Below are positions 1-12,300 of a stretch of DNA of 62,000 nt, one piece after another. The translations under genes were made by a program, and so were the position numbers. The stretch lies in the NCBI GenBank assembly GCA_002633005.1, contig NMRA01000069.1, positions 508,233 to 570,232 on the forward strand, in the 5' to 3' direction. Position 1 is the stretch's first letter. Each line of letters opens with the position of its first letter. Source of the stretch: Phoronis australis. Taxonomy: Eukaryota > Phoronida > Phoronidae. The notes beneath the pieces are model-generated. The model was not told the DNA's origin, did not search any database, and worked only from the letters and a program-made list of their open reading frames with translations.

Positions 1-1277
1 GAACGCATACCCGAATGGTGAAACATGGAAAATAATTTCAACTACTACTACCCCTCTTGGGAGAGAGGGTACGGTAAGGGGGGACATCTTTAGACTAGTT
101 ACATTCCTGAATAATTTTTCACAATAGGTAATATATATATATATATTTGAATCCTTGTACAAGCTTATTTTGAGACGCTAAAAGGCACTGTAAGAAAGGA
201 AATCAAAAATCGCACGTGATATTGTTGGTAAAAAATTCAGTTGCATTTCACTTGTACAACAACAAGGCACAAAAACGAATGTTTGAATTAACTATGTGTT
301 TGTGCTAATAAGACTTTTTTGAACGAAGCCATTGGGGAATCTCAATGTTACACTGTTAGCACTAGATTATCACACTGGCAGCTTTATAAATAACCATATA
401 ATTATGAACTTAATTGACACTAGTGTCCATAGGACAGACACAACATTAAAATCTCCTGAATTTAGAACACAATATGGCCGACTGGTCAAACTTTCTTTTC
501 ATATAAATAACACCAAATAAATGTTACACTTTTAAAGATTTACACCATGAGATACCATCAGACAATAATTCTGAGAAAATGTGCGTATTCAAAATATTGT
601 TAGAAGCCTTTTAAAATGAAAAAGACCAACTTTGGCAATTATTTTTGTGAGAAATTGGTGATAGTTTACCATTACAAGAATGCAAACACATTACTATTAA
701 AACATTCCTCATTTCCACTCGTCTTACCCTAGTTCCCCTGAGAAGTAGGTAAAATATTTCATTGTCACTTTTTGCAATTAAAAAATAATTTGTTCCTCAG
801 TTTGCAAATGAATTGTTTTGAGTTACATACATATTTAAGGGTTTGCCGTGTGAGGGAAAACAAAATTGATTCCAATAGATAACTTTTAAAATCATTTTCC
901 AACAGAAATTGAAAAACTTACACAAATGTAAGGCTTAAAATTTTGCTTCATTTAGTTTAATAACTAAGTTTTGTAAAATTCTGTTAAAATGGGGGACTCA
1001 GTTTTCAAGTGCTATTACTCTGAAAGATTTGGCAAAAAATAACATTTTACAAGGATAAATACTGTCACTGCACACCATGGCACTGATTGTCAAACATGCG
1101 TCGAGAATTATCAGGAATGTTAAAATATCAAACAGAGTACAATAAAAATAACCTCTAATAATATTTTCTAAGCACACCTGCAGCTGTGGTCAAAACCAGG
1201 ACTAGACTGCACACAACTCACACTCCACTTAATACATAAACGTAGATTGTCTTTTAACTAATTTTGCACCATGACAA

Positions 1278-1455
1278 AATTGACCTATCGCCAGAAGTTT
1301 GAGTCACGGCTTAACTGACCAACCACAATGCAGCATTCTTGACATACCTTTGTTTCCAAGTCGCCATTTTACGCGACAAACAACTTGTTGACGTGTAAAA
1401 TTTATTGTTTGTTTATCAACATTTTGCGAGGGGGCGGAGCTTGCGATAGGTAAAT
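1278..1455. mobile_element. MITE-like element, copy 1, termini AATTGACCTATCGC
   Basis: The segment begins AATTGACCTATCGC and ends with the near-perfect reverse complement GCGATAGGTAAATT. The interior matches 37261-37435, including the shared stretches GTTTCCAAG.CGCCATTTTAC and GGGGGCGGAGCTTGCGATAGG. Two copies of about 175 bp with inverted termini fit a non-autonomous DNA transposon. If AATT is the target duplication, the inverted repeat proper is GACCTATCGC. No transposase is present. Confidence 0.7.
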
Positions 1456-1539
1456 TGTCACTTTGAAAAAGAGTTAGTGATACGGAAGCCATTTTAAAGT
1501 GAAAAAAAATGTTTTATTATCTGGAAGCTGCCACTTAAT

Positions 1540-1683
1540 GTGGTGGCCGCCAGATATTAAGTGGTGGCCGCCAGATATTAAGTGGTGGCCGCCAGATATT
1601 AAGTGGTGGCCGCCAGATATTAAGTGGTGGCCGCCAGATATTAAGTGGTGGCTGCCAGATATTAAGTGGTGGCTGCCAGATAA
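1540..1683 (+). repeat. 21-bp minisatellite, seven units
   Basis: Seven near-identical 21-bp units (TGGTGGCCGCCAGATATTAAG) run head to tail. The first five carry CCGCC and the last two CTGCC; the seventh is incomplete. Because 21 is a multiple of three, all frames stay open, and plus frame 1499-1801 reads repeated WWPPDIK. I treat that as a by-product of the repeat: there is no splice context, start context or flanking coding signal. Diverged partial units with CTGCCACTTAA and CCGCCAGCTACTTA flank the array. Confidence 0.9.
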
Positions 1684-2391
1684 TTGTCTGGTTTCCGCCA
1701 GCTACTTATCTTTCAGCAGCCAGATAATAAAATATTTTTCTTCACTCAACAATGGTACTATAGGGCTTTCGTATAGCTGGGAACTCACCAACCATGTCTA
1801 GCTTTTCTTGTGCATTGTTTTGGAAAATCACAAAAAAGCTCGTACAGTTTACTTTAGTTAGCACTTAACATCTGACTACACGAAAAACCTGAGTTGCCCT
1901 CAAAGCCGAGTTTTGACATACGTTCTCAGTTAAAACTGTGCTAGCCATTACTTTGAGCAACATAAGAAAGAGTGGTTCATAAGTACAAACAAAACACAAC
2001 ATCATTTCTTCAACACTGTATCAAGCTAATTCTGCTACAAAATAATAACTACATATTTTGGTCGTTTCACACATTCTTAGACTCTCCTTTAAATTTGCAC
2101 ACTGTTAAGAAATATTGACACTATTCAAAATCGGTTTTTATTGACTCAATAGTCTAATGGTATTTTTGATACTTGCAATTACTGAAGCAATGGAAACAGA
2201 TCTGTTAAACGTTAGTGTTTTGTGTTAGCCCAACAATGTTATTGACCTGTCTGTATCATGCTTCTGCCTAACTGGACAAACTTACATTTTCAAGTTAAGC
2301 TAAGTACATGAAGCGTTATTACATGGGCTCAATACCAGCCACAAAGGTAAATTGAACTGTTGAAGATGTAAGTAATAGTCTGATATAGCGT

Positions 2392-2458
2392 GCCTGCATT
2401 TAGAGAACCAGTTTTCTCCACTGAATAACCTTTATCAACTGGTTCTCAAAATGCAGGC
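2392..2458. repeat. Small palindromic element
   Basis: A 22-bp arm (2392-2413, GCCTGCATTTAGAGAACCAG..) is matched by its near-perfect inverse at 2437-2458. A related sequence with the same core (TTTTCTCCACTGAATAA, then ACTGGTTCTCAAA) lies at 54239-54295. This is a dispersed short foldback repeat with no coding capacity. Confidence 0.65.
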
Positions 2459-2765
2459 CCCTTATATAAGACTATCGGTTCTTCAACACAACTCCTGTAG
2501 TCCGCTTTGCCCAGGACGGATAAATTAACGGTGGTGTTGCTATTGGTATTTTACCGATGTTTTCTTAATTATCGTCGATATATACCAATATTTGAATAGC
2601 TACAGGCAGACCAAGTCTGTGTTCAATGTCTTGTGCACTGTAAGTGAGGCATGTAAACACGAAAATACCACGGATACGTTCAAATAAATCAACTTTACAT
2701 GCAAACAAAACTAACACGATACAAGATCCTGTCAAATGTTGCATGCTTGTTTTCAGAAAGAGAGC

Positions 2766-4496
2766 CTATTCATAAGAGAATCTGTTGTTCCATTGCGGTT
2801 TTGGCTCCAGTGTTGTCTTAGATCTTGTCACACCAGGAGGCGCTGAGCTACCAGACTTTCGGGGACTACCGGCTGAAGGAGACTTGCGATGTTGCTAACA
2901 AAAAAACAGAGCTTGGTTACAGAATTGGAAATAACATTGAAAACTTGAAACTACATAGAGGGTAGCAAAGAATTCATCTATCAACCTAATTAACATGATG
3001 GTGGTGATGAATGTAAAATAAAATGGATTAAATACAGAAAAAGAGTAAGTTTAAAAAATCTTGCTAATGAGAATGATGATGCTGCCATGTACTTTTATCA
3101 CAGAATATTGGTTCCATTTCTCGAGCAATAACTCTAGACTTGCTAATGGGGAACATTAAAAAAAACTGTTAGGTTTCAGCTCCAGATGATAGTCATAGTT
3201 TCCAAATTAAGGCTAAATCCATACATCAGTCTTTTGTTAAGTATTCCCATGGCATGTGCCACGAATCAAAGATCTACTGAAACGCGTACATTATATTTCT
3301 TTGGATGAAAATTGATCCTAAGGTAACATTTCACGAAGACTTCAATTTCAGAAACCAAAAAGTCCACACTATATCAATTTATTTTAGCCATTGTTTTATT
3401 ACCGTGAAGTCATTGTCAATGGGGTAATTGCTCTGCTCCTCACAAAAGGACCTTAGATTCAAGTTCCTGATGAACAGAATTCTCGATGACAGGGGCTCTT
3501 GTAATTGACGGAATTTCTAATGTAAAACCATTCTGACACGGCGGATATATATCCTACTTTTATAATCATATATGATACACCCTCTTGTGTTGAACACAAA
3601 GTTCTATTTACAATTTACAACCTTAAGATAGTTTCTCTTTAACTGGCAACAGTCTGACCTTGCGTCAAGTGTCAGCCAATTAAGAAGACAGTAAATGGAA
3701 CGTCGTATTTTGTGTCCAAAAGGAAATGTGTGGGCCAAATATTCCAAATGACATGTCTATGTATAAAAGGTGCAAAAATGGAATCTGATGCTAAAATAAG
3801 TTACCGTATAACCCGGAACTGGATGCTAAGACTCATGACAAAAGAGCTGCACATGCTCAAAGGACGAGACTTACAATTTTGCAACATCAACAAAAACCTA
3901 TATGAGAAGGAATTAAGTGACAACTAAACAATAATAGCCAGAGGATCTCTGCATAAAAATGCTTAAATCAACAATAATTTATTTCCTTGAATTTCAAGGT
4001 CTTGTTAAAGTAATTTTCAAAAGAGTTTGACGAATCGCAATGCCAAAGATTAAGCACATAAAACTGTAGCAGTGAAAAGTGAACTTACCCCAGCTGAGGC
4101 TGCAGCCTTTGACGTACTCCTGTTGACTTTATAATCGGCAGACTTGGAAGTTGCATAAATCTGCTTCTTCTTCTCAAGTCTCTGTGACGCCTCTATTGGT
4201 GGCAGTGTTGGTTTGCGCCCAGAGCCCAAACGATTTCGTGACGCCTGCACACGCTCATATTCCTCTCGCAATAGTAGCTCCTCCTTAAGTTTCCGATTTA
4301 TTATCAACGCCTGTTTGAGTAGTTCCTCTTCCTCCTGATCTGTTAAATTAGATGCGCTCAACGCTTCAGCAAGCTGCTCAGGGTCAGAAAAGTCGACAAC
4401 ATTGTCTGCAACTGGTGCTCTAGGGGCTTTCGGTGCCAACTCACAATCCTCTCCACCATCGCCGCCGTTTTCCTTAGGTTTCTGGGCAGCACTCAT
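2766..4496 (-). CDS. Unrecognised 178-aa coiled-coil/disordered protein, two coding exons
   Basis: Coding exons on the minus strand are 4496-4089 (136 codons, donor GTAAGT) and 2894-2766 (42 codons plus TAG, acceptor TTTTTTGTTAG); the intron is phase 0. I chose the ATG at 4496 (MSAAQKPKEN). Translation upstream is interrupted by a likely 5'-UTR acceptor (TTTTTCCAG) ending at 4553. Residues 1-35 are low complexity (Gly/Glu/Ala/Pro). Residues about 50-88 are a Glu/Leu/Lys-rich helix, probably a short coiled coil. Residues 90-178 are basic and Ser/Pro-rich (SPSAGSPRKS), ending in WNNRFSYE. There is no signal peptide or membrane segment. It is oriented head-to-head with CACTIN, 1.86 kb away. I do not recognise the family; small cytoskeletal or ciliary proteins can look like this, but that is only an analogy. 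The frame, codon usage and consensus splice sites make a real gene likely. Confidence 0.68.
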
Positions 4497-6351
4497 CTCA
4501 CAACTTCGCACTAGAGGGATTTTGGGGTACAGAACTACATGGTTTTTAGCTCCTGGAAAAACAAATTATGAATTCAATATGAGTAGAGCACAGTCATGTG
4601 TTGAATGCAATGATTCTTGCTACTAGAATTACTAGATCTTGTTTGTCTTAACAGAAGCTTTAGTTTGTAGCAAAATCGTTGCCTTTGTTGTGAACACATG
4701 CAGTCGTCCACTGTTTTCTTGTTAAATCAAGGCTTGAAACTTCAAACTCTAATTAGTGAGTCTTAGCAAATGAAGAGCAAACAACAGCTAGAACGAAGTG
4801 TGAATTAAACATGTTACTAGTACCACCACATAAAAAATGATGCATTTACCAATTAAGTTGCTCTATCCCAATCTCTCCATGCCCTTCCCAATCATGCTGG
4901 CATGAAGGTGCTACCAAGAGGTAATGAACACCTACATGTTCAAGCATTTGATAGCAAATTCTCCAAATCAGGACATTTATGATACATCAAGTCAAAAAAA
5001 TTCCCAAAATAATGAAATTTTACAATACAGTGAAATTCTGGCTTCCGACTTGAGAACATGGGGTCCGTTTTGCACTATCACACAAAATCACACATTAAAG
5101 CATTTCACAAGTATTCTTGAGAGCTTGCTGGTGTATCCTTGCAAACTAGTGGCCATTAAAGTGATATTGGTAGTTGAAGTTGGAATCTTGAATAGAACGG
5201 AATTCTTGTCTCCGTTCCACAAGCAAAGATTTTTCATCGCTATTGCTTCACGAGTCCCTTGGGTCTACGGGATGCAGACCTGCTTCTGCTCTTCAACCAG
5301 TTGCTAGGTGGCGAGACCTGATCACTTAGAACTGCTGTCGTACAGGTGCTTACGCTGCATCATATGAGGTTCTGTTAGTCACTCACGAGCAGACAATTGC
5401 CAATTAGCTGGTTTTATCGTGAGTCGGGTGATCTTGGCAATTACAATTGGCTTAGTCCGCAGAATTGTAGAAATTGCCGAGATCACTCAACCCAGGAATA
5501 GCACCAACAACCTCAAATAAAACTGGAAAAAGTGCACACCATTCACCGAGTGGCTAACAGAGGCTCATATGATTCAGCAAATGCACATCTGCAATACTGA
5601 CAAACAGCATGTCGTGGAAATCGACATTTCGTGAGTCCGCTCAAAAACAGTTCAACCTAGGGACAATTTACGATAAAGGGGAGCAGAAAAGGTTAGTAAT
5701 CAAAAGCAGAAATAGTCACACAGCCTGATAACATCATGCTTTTTAAGTCTGAATGAAAATACTGCATCTGGTTACATGTGGATACATTTCTAGTCACGTC
5801 TCCCTGAATTTGACTTTGTTTGGTGAACTATTTTTGAGCACACTCAGGAAATCACATCAATTTATACATATTGTTTAGAAACTGTCTAGTTCTTTTGCAG
5901 TTCTAGGTGAACCAACTCGTCTTGTCACCTGGTAACTGGCTCGTCCACTTCAAGCTTGAATTGCCAGCCACACCACTGAGTGACACAGCCTGGGTCACAC
6001 TCACACTCACACTCACGACACAGACAGATACAACAATTTGACTTTTCTGAAGACGAAATCCACAAAAATTGAAAAAAAAGGCTTTGAAAACATTTCGAAA
6101 TTAAGGAAATCCGTAAAAATGTGATTCCAAACCGTACTCAAACATCATGAGGCACTTTATAAACACAAATTCCGCCCTCAAACAGCGGAATGGAAATCGT
6201 TTAACACTTCAAGTTGAACAGGAAGTAAACGTTGCTGCGGTTTCGATTTCCTGTCATGCGCAAACCCCGTTTTGGAGTGTGGCGCAAAAATAGTTAAAGG
6301 AACAAACGTTGTCGGGACGGTGTTGACTGAACGTCGAAGAAGTTTCAAACT
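4497..6351. other. Divergent intergenic region between the unknown gene and CACTIN
   Basis: Holds the presumed 5'-UTR exon acceptor of the minus-strand gene (4552-4560), an inverted repeat of SINE-like sequence (5355-5590), a CACTCACACTCACACTCAC run near 5998-6015, and the CACTIN 5' flank. I see no TATA box before the CACTIN start. No other gene is supported. Confidence 0.5.
5355..5590. repeat. Inverted repeat of SINE-like sequence
   Basis: The left part (about 5355-5450, minus sense GTGAGTGACTAACAGAACC) is the imperfect inverse of the right part (about 5465-5590, CCGAGTGGCTAACAGAGGCTC). The inner arms GTCGGGTGATCTTGGCAATT and AATTGCCGAGATCACTCAAC also pair. The right arm shares its body with the tRNA-like repeat at 6720-6855, so this looks like two head-to-head copies of one family. 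Confidence 0.55.
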
Positions 6352-9300
6352 ATGGACCATAAATCTGAAAAGAAATCGAGGCATAGATCGCGTTCTAGAT
6401 CAAGTGAGCGAGATAGACGAAAACACAACAAAAAGAAACACAAAAGAAGGTGAGCTTTCACTCTGGCTTTGTTTGAAAGACAAATTTGGCATTCGCCTAG
6501 AGCAGAGCCAGAGGCCCTAGCACAGGCGTCCTCGGCTTCTGATCGTCCCAATATACTATAATACTACAAGGTATGACACTTCGGACTAGAAATTCCACGG
6601 GTGCTTCACTTCAGCCGTCCATAGCAAATACAAAACTCACTAAATTTACACAAAACAGAGGTTCAACAAACCATGAGGAATTGTTTTTTCTCCCAATACC
6701 ATTTCCGGTGTCCTGCTCCACCGAGTTCGCGTAATAGCCGAGATCGCCCTACCTCGGGAATCAAACCAGCGACCCCGATTTAACCAGCGAGTGTGCTAAC
6801 CATTCAGCTAATAGACAATTTCCCATTAGCGAGTGGCTAACAGAGGCTCGTATATTATTCACCGGAAACACTTTCGCAACAGCTGTCAAAGCTCAAAAAT
6901 CTTTCCAAAAAGCTCGTCAGGAGCAACTCCTTGGTCTCACGCGCAGGGTACGAAATTATCCGATGAGTTACGGATGAACGGAAGTTGCCGATTCATCATG
7001 GAAAGTCACGGCATCGCTAAGTCGGCACTTTCTGTTTTATGCACCCTCTGAGGTTTTTCATAAAAATCATAAAGGTTTCAATTTCCGTTAAAGATTTACG
7101 GAACACTTTTTGTAAAAAGTAGTCCTTTCAAGGTTTTTGGGAACAGCGAAATCACGGCATCCTAAAGTTTCATTTGAATCAGATTGCCCACTGCTGAAAC
7201 TAGATACCCCAAATTTTGTCAATTTTCCAAGGTTATTCAAAACCATAATATTAGTATAACCTCGTATATATCCCTTCACTGCAGGTACTCGTCAGATGAT
7301 GACTCAGATCACAGTGAGAGTAGTGGTGGCACAGACTACAGGTCCAGAAAAAGGAAAAAGACGAAACACTCTTCACCTGTCAGGCGGAGTCGATCACGGT
7401 TTGTTTCTGCCTGAGTTTTGAAGCATGACGATGATGCTCTAAGTAGTTTTAAAGGAGACATTCACAACTGATCAATTCCTTTTGCTATATCATGTCCAGT
7501 GTTCTCTACCACAGAAAAAATAAAACTTGATTGGAACTGCAAAAATTCTTGTACATGTTTGAAAGTCCATTTCCATAGTGTGGAGACTATGCGTGTTTTA
7601 AGTATTGCAATATTAGCATGGAACTTGTACCCAAACTCAAATGCCCGAATTTGCTTAAGAAACGACCACTCTTCCAAAATACAAACTTGTTGCATAGGTT
7701 TTCAAACTCGGTGCAAGTAAGTCAAGCTTGTTACTTGTAAAATTCAAACTCGAAGCAGTGACGAGTCAAAACAGGCTGGGGAGAATATCATCTGGGCTTT
7801 TCTCTTATTTTTCGAGCTATTGATTACTCAATGTAGCTTGTACTTGGATCAAATCATACATCGACTTAACAGTATTGCAGAGAACAGTGAGTTAATCTTG
7901 TTTTTATGGAACAGTCGTCATAGAAAAGTCTTCATGATTTCAGTGTTGATCCTGTTTCTCAATCTGTTGTTGGTTGGATGTTTTCATGGAAGTATAAAAT
8001 TTGCAAAGTAACACCTGCTGTACATTGCGGTTAGTAGTGAGATATTTTTAAATGCTCAAATGATCTTTGTGTTTCATACAGAAACTTTACATTTTGTCCA
8101 GTGAACAGATGGTCAGACAAAAAATGGTGAAATCTAATCACAAATGTTGTTTTGTTTGTCAAGTGACCTTTTTACCTGATCCAAATGCCACTTTACAGTG
8201 CATGTTCGCAAACATTTACATTTCAGGTCAAAGGACAGACGTCGAGGTCAAAGGTCAAAATCCAGGTCAGACTCAAGGGAGGCTGAGATGCCGACTAGTG
8301 TTTCCAAAAAAATTCAGGAAATTGAAAAACTGAAGGAAGAAAGAAGAAAGCAGAAAGAACATCAAAAAGCTACGGAATCGGTGGAAGAAAAGAGATTAAG
8401 AAGATTGGCTAAAAAGGTAAAGGGCGGGACTTAGTCTGCCTGGGTGGGGGTCTTGTTGCTGTGGCTTCCTTCTCGGTTGCTGTGGTAAAAGTTCTTCAGT
8501 TTGGGGCACTGTATCAGGGCTTGGAATTTTCCGTGGAAACGCGGATTTCCGCTTTTTTCAAATGTTCTTTTCGCGTATTTTATTATATTTCCGCGTAAAA
8601 AAAATCGGATTTGATATAAAATTTCTGCGGCAAATGTCTTTCATACCGCCGTGTTGCCGACGACTTTCACCTCGAAAAGCGAAAGTTGCTCTTTATGTTT
8701 CGGAGGAACGTAAATTGTCAACATTGCCGGGGCATCTGGGATAGCATGGTGGATTTCCTCAATGGCGGCATGGCGGCTCGTGTGATTGTAATCCGCGGTG
8801 ACAAATACTACGACTCTGTAGCCAAAAAATGTTGGGAGGGGGGAGTGACGAGCTAAGACAGACGCAGACGCACGCTTCCGGAGGTGGTACCTTTTTTTTT
8901 TTTTTTTTTAGTCCTCTTGATTTTGGTCGGCAAAAAGTCCACACCGACTTTTTCAAGGCTGGCTGCGCGCATGTTTCGGGCCGTAAAAATTTCCGCGTTT
9001 TCCACCATTGGTCATTCCAAGCCCTGCTGTATGGCGGATAGGTGAAATTTATTTTTGTCCAGTTTCTGAGCAAAAGTAACTATTCAGAAAGAATTACAGC
9101 TTTTAGTATAGTTTGTATGGTGTTAACCAACATTTGTTAATATTTTGAGCATTTGCCGTAAGTCTCTCATTAATAGAAATGTGGCATTGTTAGCAATTAT
9201 TTTTGTCCCAAATTGAAGAATTTTGACTGTAATTTCATTAAACTGCATTAAAGGAACATTCCAATTTGCAAACCAACAACACACAAACTTTTCTATAAAA

Positions 9301-12300
9301 CCATGATTATTCAGAGAAAATTATTCTATTCCTCAAACAGAACATCGGTAAGTAAAAGGTGTGTCAACACACCTTGGCACTGTTGGCCAACCTTTGCATG
9401 GACACTTCATATCATATATAGGTGCCTCTTAATTTGTGACCACGCAAACACTCACTGAGACCTTTTTTATGATGCATTTTTATTAAAAGCCCTCGTGCTT
9501 CTGAGAGTTCTGTCAAGCTTAATTTTGAGGTAGCAGAAATGTAAATGTGAGCCTTTTTTGAATGGTGATCTGTGTTTGCTATCAGAAATCACCTGGCAAT
9601 TGTACTTCATAATGCGTCTCACTATTGTGTAGTAGGAATAGCATTCTTGCCTGTTGATACATGTTGTGTGATGCACCTTAGGTTTGCTGCTGCTTTTGTG
9701 GTTACTGAATCAGAATCTGGATGGCAATGCCATTTAGTATCAAGTATGTTCTATGGTTACTCAATTAGAATTGGGACAGCAGTGCTACTTATTTTTTTAG
9801 GAAGCCAAAGGTCGTAAGCGAAAAGAACAGATGGGATGGGACGAAGAATATATGGTAAAGTAATGATTATAATGTGACAGATATGTGTATGTTTCCATAT
9901 ATCATGGGTGCATAGAGCAGTTGTTTAGAAAGAGGTCAACAGTAATGCTACATGTGGACTTGGGATTTGTACTGTTCTCAAGAAAATGTTATGATTTACT
10001 ATCAAGCATTCATTGAAATTAGTTAACAACTGTACCAAATAGGTGGAGGTTTACTATAATAATTCTTTTTGTTCCTGAAAATACAAAATTGCCTATCATT
10101 TATGTCAACTAGGCAAAAACCTGCTATGTGATGGTCACGGTTGCCACTAAATGTTGGAATGCGCATGGTTGGCCTATCGGACAATCCGCCTCTCAGTTTT
10201 TACAGTAACCTAAATCTTGTCAATGACAAATTAGGCGGTGCATTGGTAAAAATTCTCGCTTCATTTTTTTCTTTCACATTTTGCTATCACAAAATTGTAG
10301 AGTTTGTGATCGACAGTCAAAATTGACTTTCTTCCAGGGCTACTCAAATGCTGACAACCCATTTGGAGATGAGCACTTAATGGATAACTTTGTGTGGACA
10401 AAAAAGTTTGAAAAGGAAGGTCGAAAAGTCGACGAGCACATCCATTTACAGAAGGAGAAAATGTTGGAGAATAAGGTAATACAGAGAGCGGGGCCTTACA
10501 TGAATGATGGAGACTGGATTATAAAGTGTGTGGGGTTTATGTGACAGAAATGACAAACACTACAGTTCAAGCCAAAACTAATTTCATAAAATGACTGGGA
10601 ATTCTCTATCACGGCAGCTGAGCGCAAGCGGAATTCACCATCAGAGCGAAGCCGTACTTTGTCTGTTTACCTTTGCCATGTACTGTAGATTATCCAAGGG
10701 ATGAGATACAACACCAATGTTTAGGAACCTTGTATCACATGTTATATTGTGCAAGTAATTAGGTTACAGTTGATCAATACTTAAATTCAGTTGAGCTATT
10801 TTAGATTGAGGATTTCGAAAACTACCCACCGTCATGTGACAGGGACTTGTTACAAAATTTTCTGTTAATAAGTCCCATTTATGTTTTCAGCGTGAGTTAG
10901 AGAAGGTGAAGCGTCGACGGATAGAGAGAGAACGAGAGTACGAAGAAAGGGAGAAAGAAAGGGTGAGAACGCCTGTCATCTGATTACATTGCTTGTACCC
11001 CATTTGTATCCTCACATTTGTACTATTGATAAGTCCTCCCTTGAAGTTGCTGACCCGAGTTTGGCGAAAATGATGGCTGAAATTCAAATTAAAATGAGGT
11101 TCTCGTATTTTATGCCTCAAATCAAATCATTGCCTGTGATCCATGTACAAAAAATCCCCCAAGTTGCGTGTCGTTGAATTCTCTAACAATAATTGCAAAA
11201 ACAAGCAATCGGTGTTTCTGCAAATGTCATATCCTCGATTATCGTTGGAGAACGAAAAGACATGCTAGTTTGGGAATTTATGTACTGGGATCATAGGTCT
11301 TGATTATTTGATGTATAACATTGAAAAAATGGTTTAAGGTTTTATAGACTGTGTACTTAACCAAATATCTACTTTCTGGGTCTGTTTATTTATTGTATTA
11401 ACTACTTCATAACATACATTCAAAAAACCCAGTAGATTAATTTAACTTAATAAAAGTGTCACATTTCACCCCATGGATGGGTGGGCACAGGTTGTCACTG
11501 ACTGGTGCTAATAGCTTTCGGTGCAATGGTAGACTGAAAACTGGTTCGAGTTAATCACATTATTATCCTCGACCATATATTTACATGTCTGCTCAAACAA
11601 AACATCCAATGTGATGTCTGTTCCATGCTCCAGCCAGTCCTGCGAAGCCTTGACTTGTGAATCAGTAAATTTTGAAACTTTCATATAAATCCGATCACGT
11701 CATTCTGAAACATGATTTTCCGAAGTTGGCCAAATTTGGACATTTTTAGGTCCTACATAAGCTTAAATACATACTGAACGAACTTTCAGAGGTTGACAAG
11801 TATGCAACTGACTTTAAGCTAAGACTAAGCAAGTTTTAAGTAGTTAAACATGTCAAAAACGCTGCCTATTAGCTCTTACTAGATGACAGAATCGTGGAAA
11901 AACAGAAACATTTACTTACAAAACAACACTCACCATTGAAACATATGTGTTCCAATGTAGTAGTCGTGCTAGTTGTGTACCCCAGGATGTGTACTCCAAG
12001 TATGTCTTTAAATTGAAAATGCGTGATGTCAAATGCCTCTAATGCCACTTTTCTTTTCAGGAAATGGAGCAGCGAGAAAAAGAGTCTGAATATTACAAAG
12101 CCTGGGAAAAACAGGAAGATAAGGTAGTGGTTGTTTGTGGTGCGGTCTTTACAGCTGAGTTTGTAAATCACATGATCTATGCTCATTCATTATAATGATT
12201 GATCTAAGATTTGTTCGTTTTGATCGTAGGCCTTGTGTGTACAAGGATAATCAGCAGAAGGCACTGCGATCGAGCCCTTGAAATGATTGAAATGTTTTCA

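Larger units (their letters stand above)
1..2765. other. AT-rich intergenic or 3'-UTR stretch with repeats, no gene seen
   Basis: No open frame here has splice sites or recognisable protein similarity. The right end probably holds the 3'-UTR of the minus-strand gene whose stop codon is at 2766-2768. The stretch contains a MITE-like element (1278-1455), a 21-bp minisatellite (1540-1683) and a small palindrome (2392-2458), each listed separately. Confidence 0.5.

Noticed and set aside
1499-1801. 100-residue open frame with WWPPDIK repeats
   Set aside because: It is produced by a 21-bp minisatellite and has no splice sites, start context or similarity.
3712-3927. 71-residue plus-strand frame
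   Set aside because: It lies opposite the intron of the minus-strand gene, has poor composition and no supporting signals.
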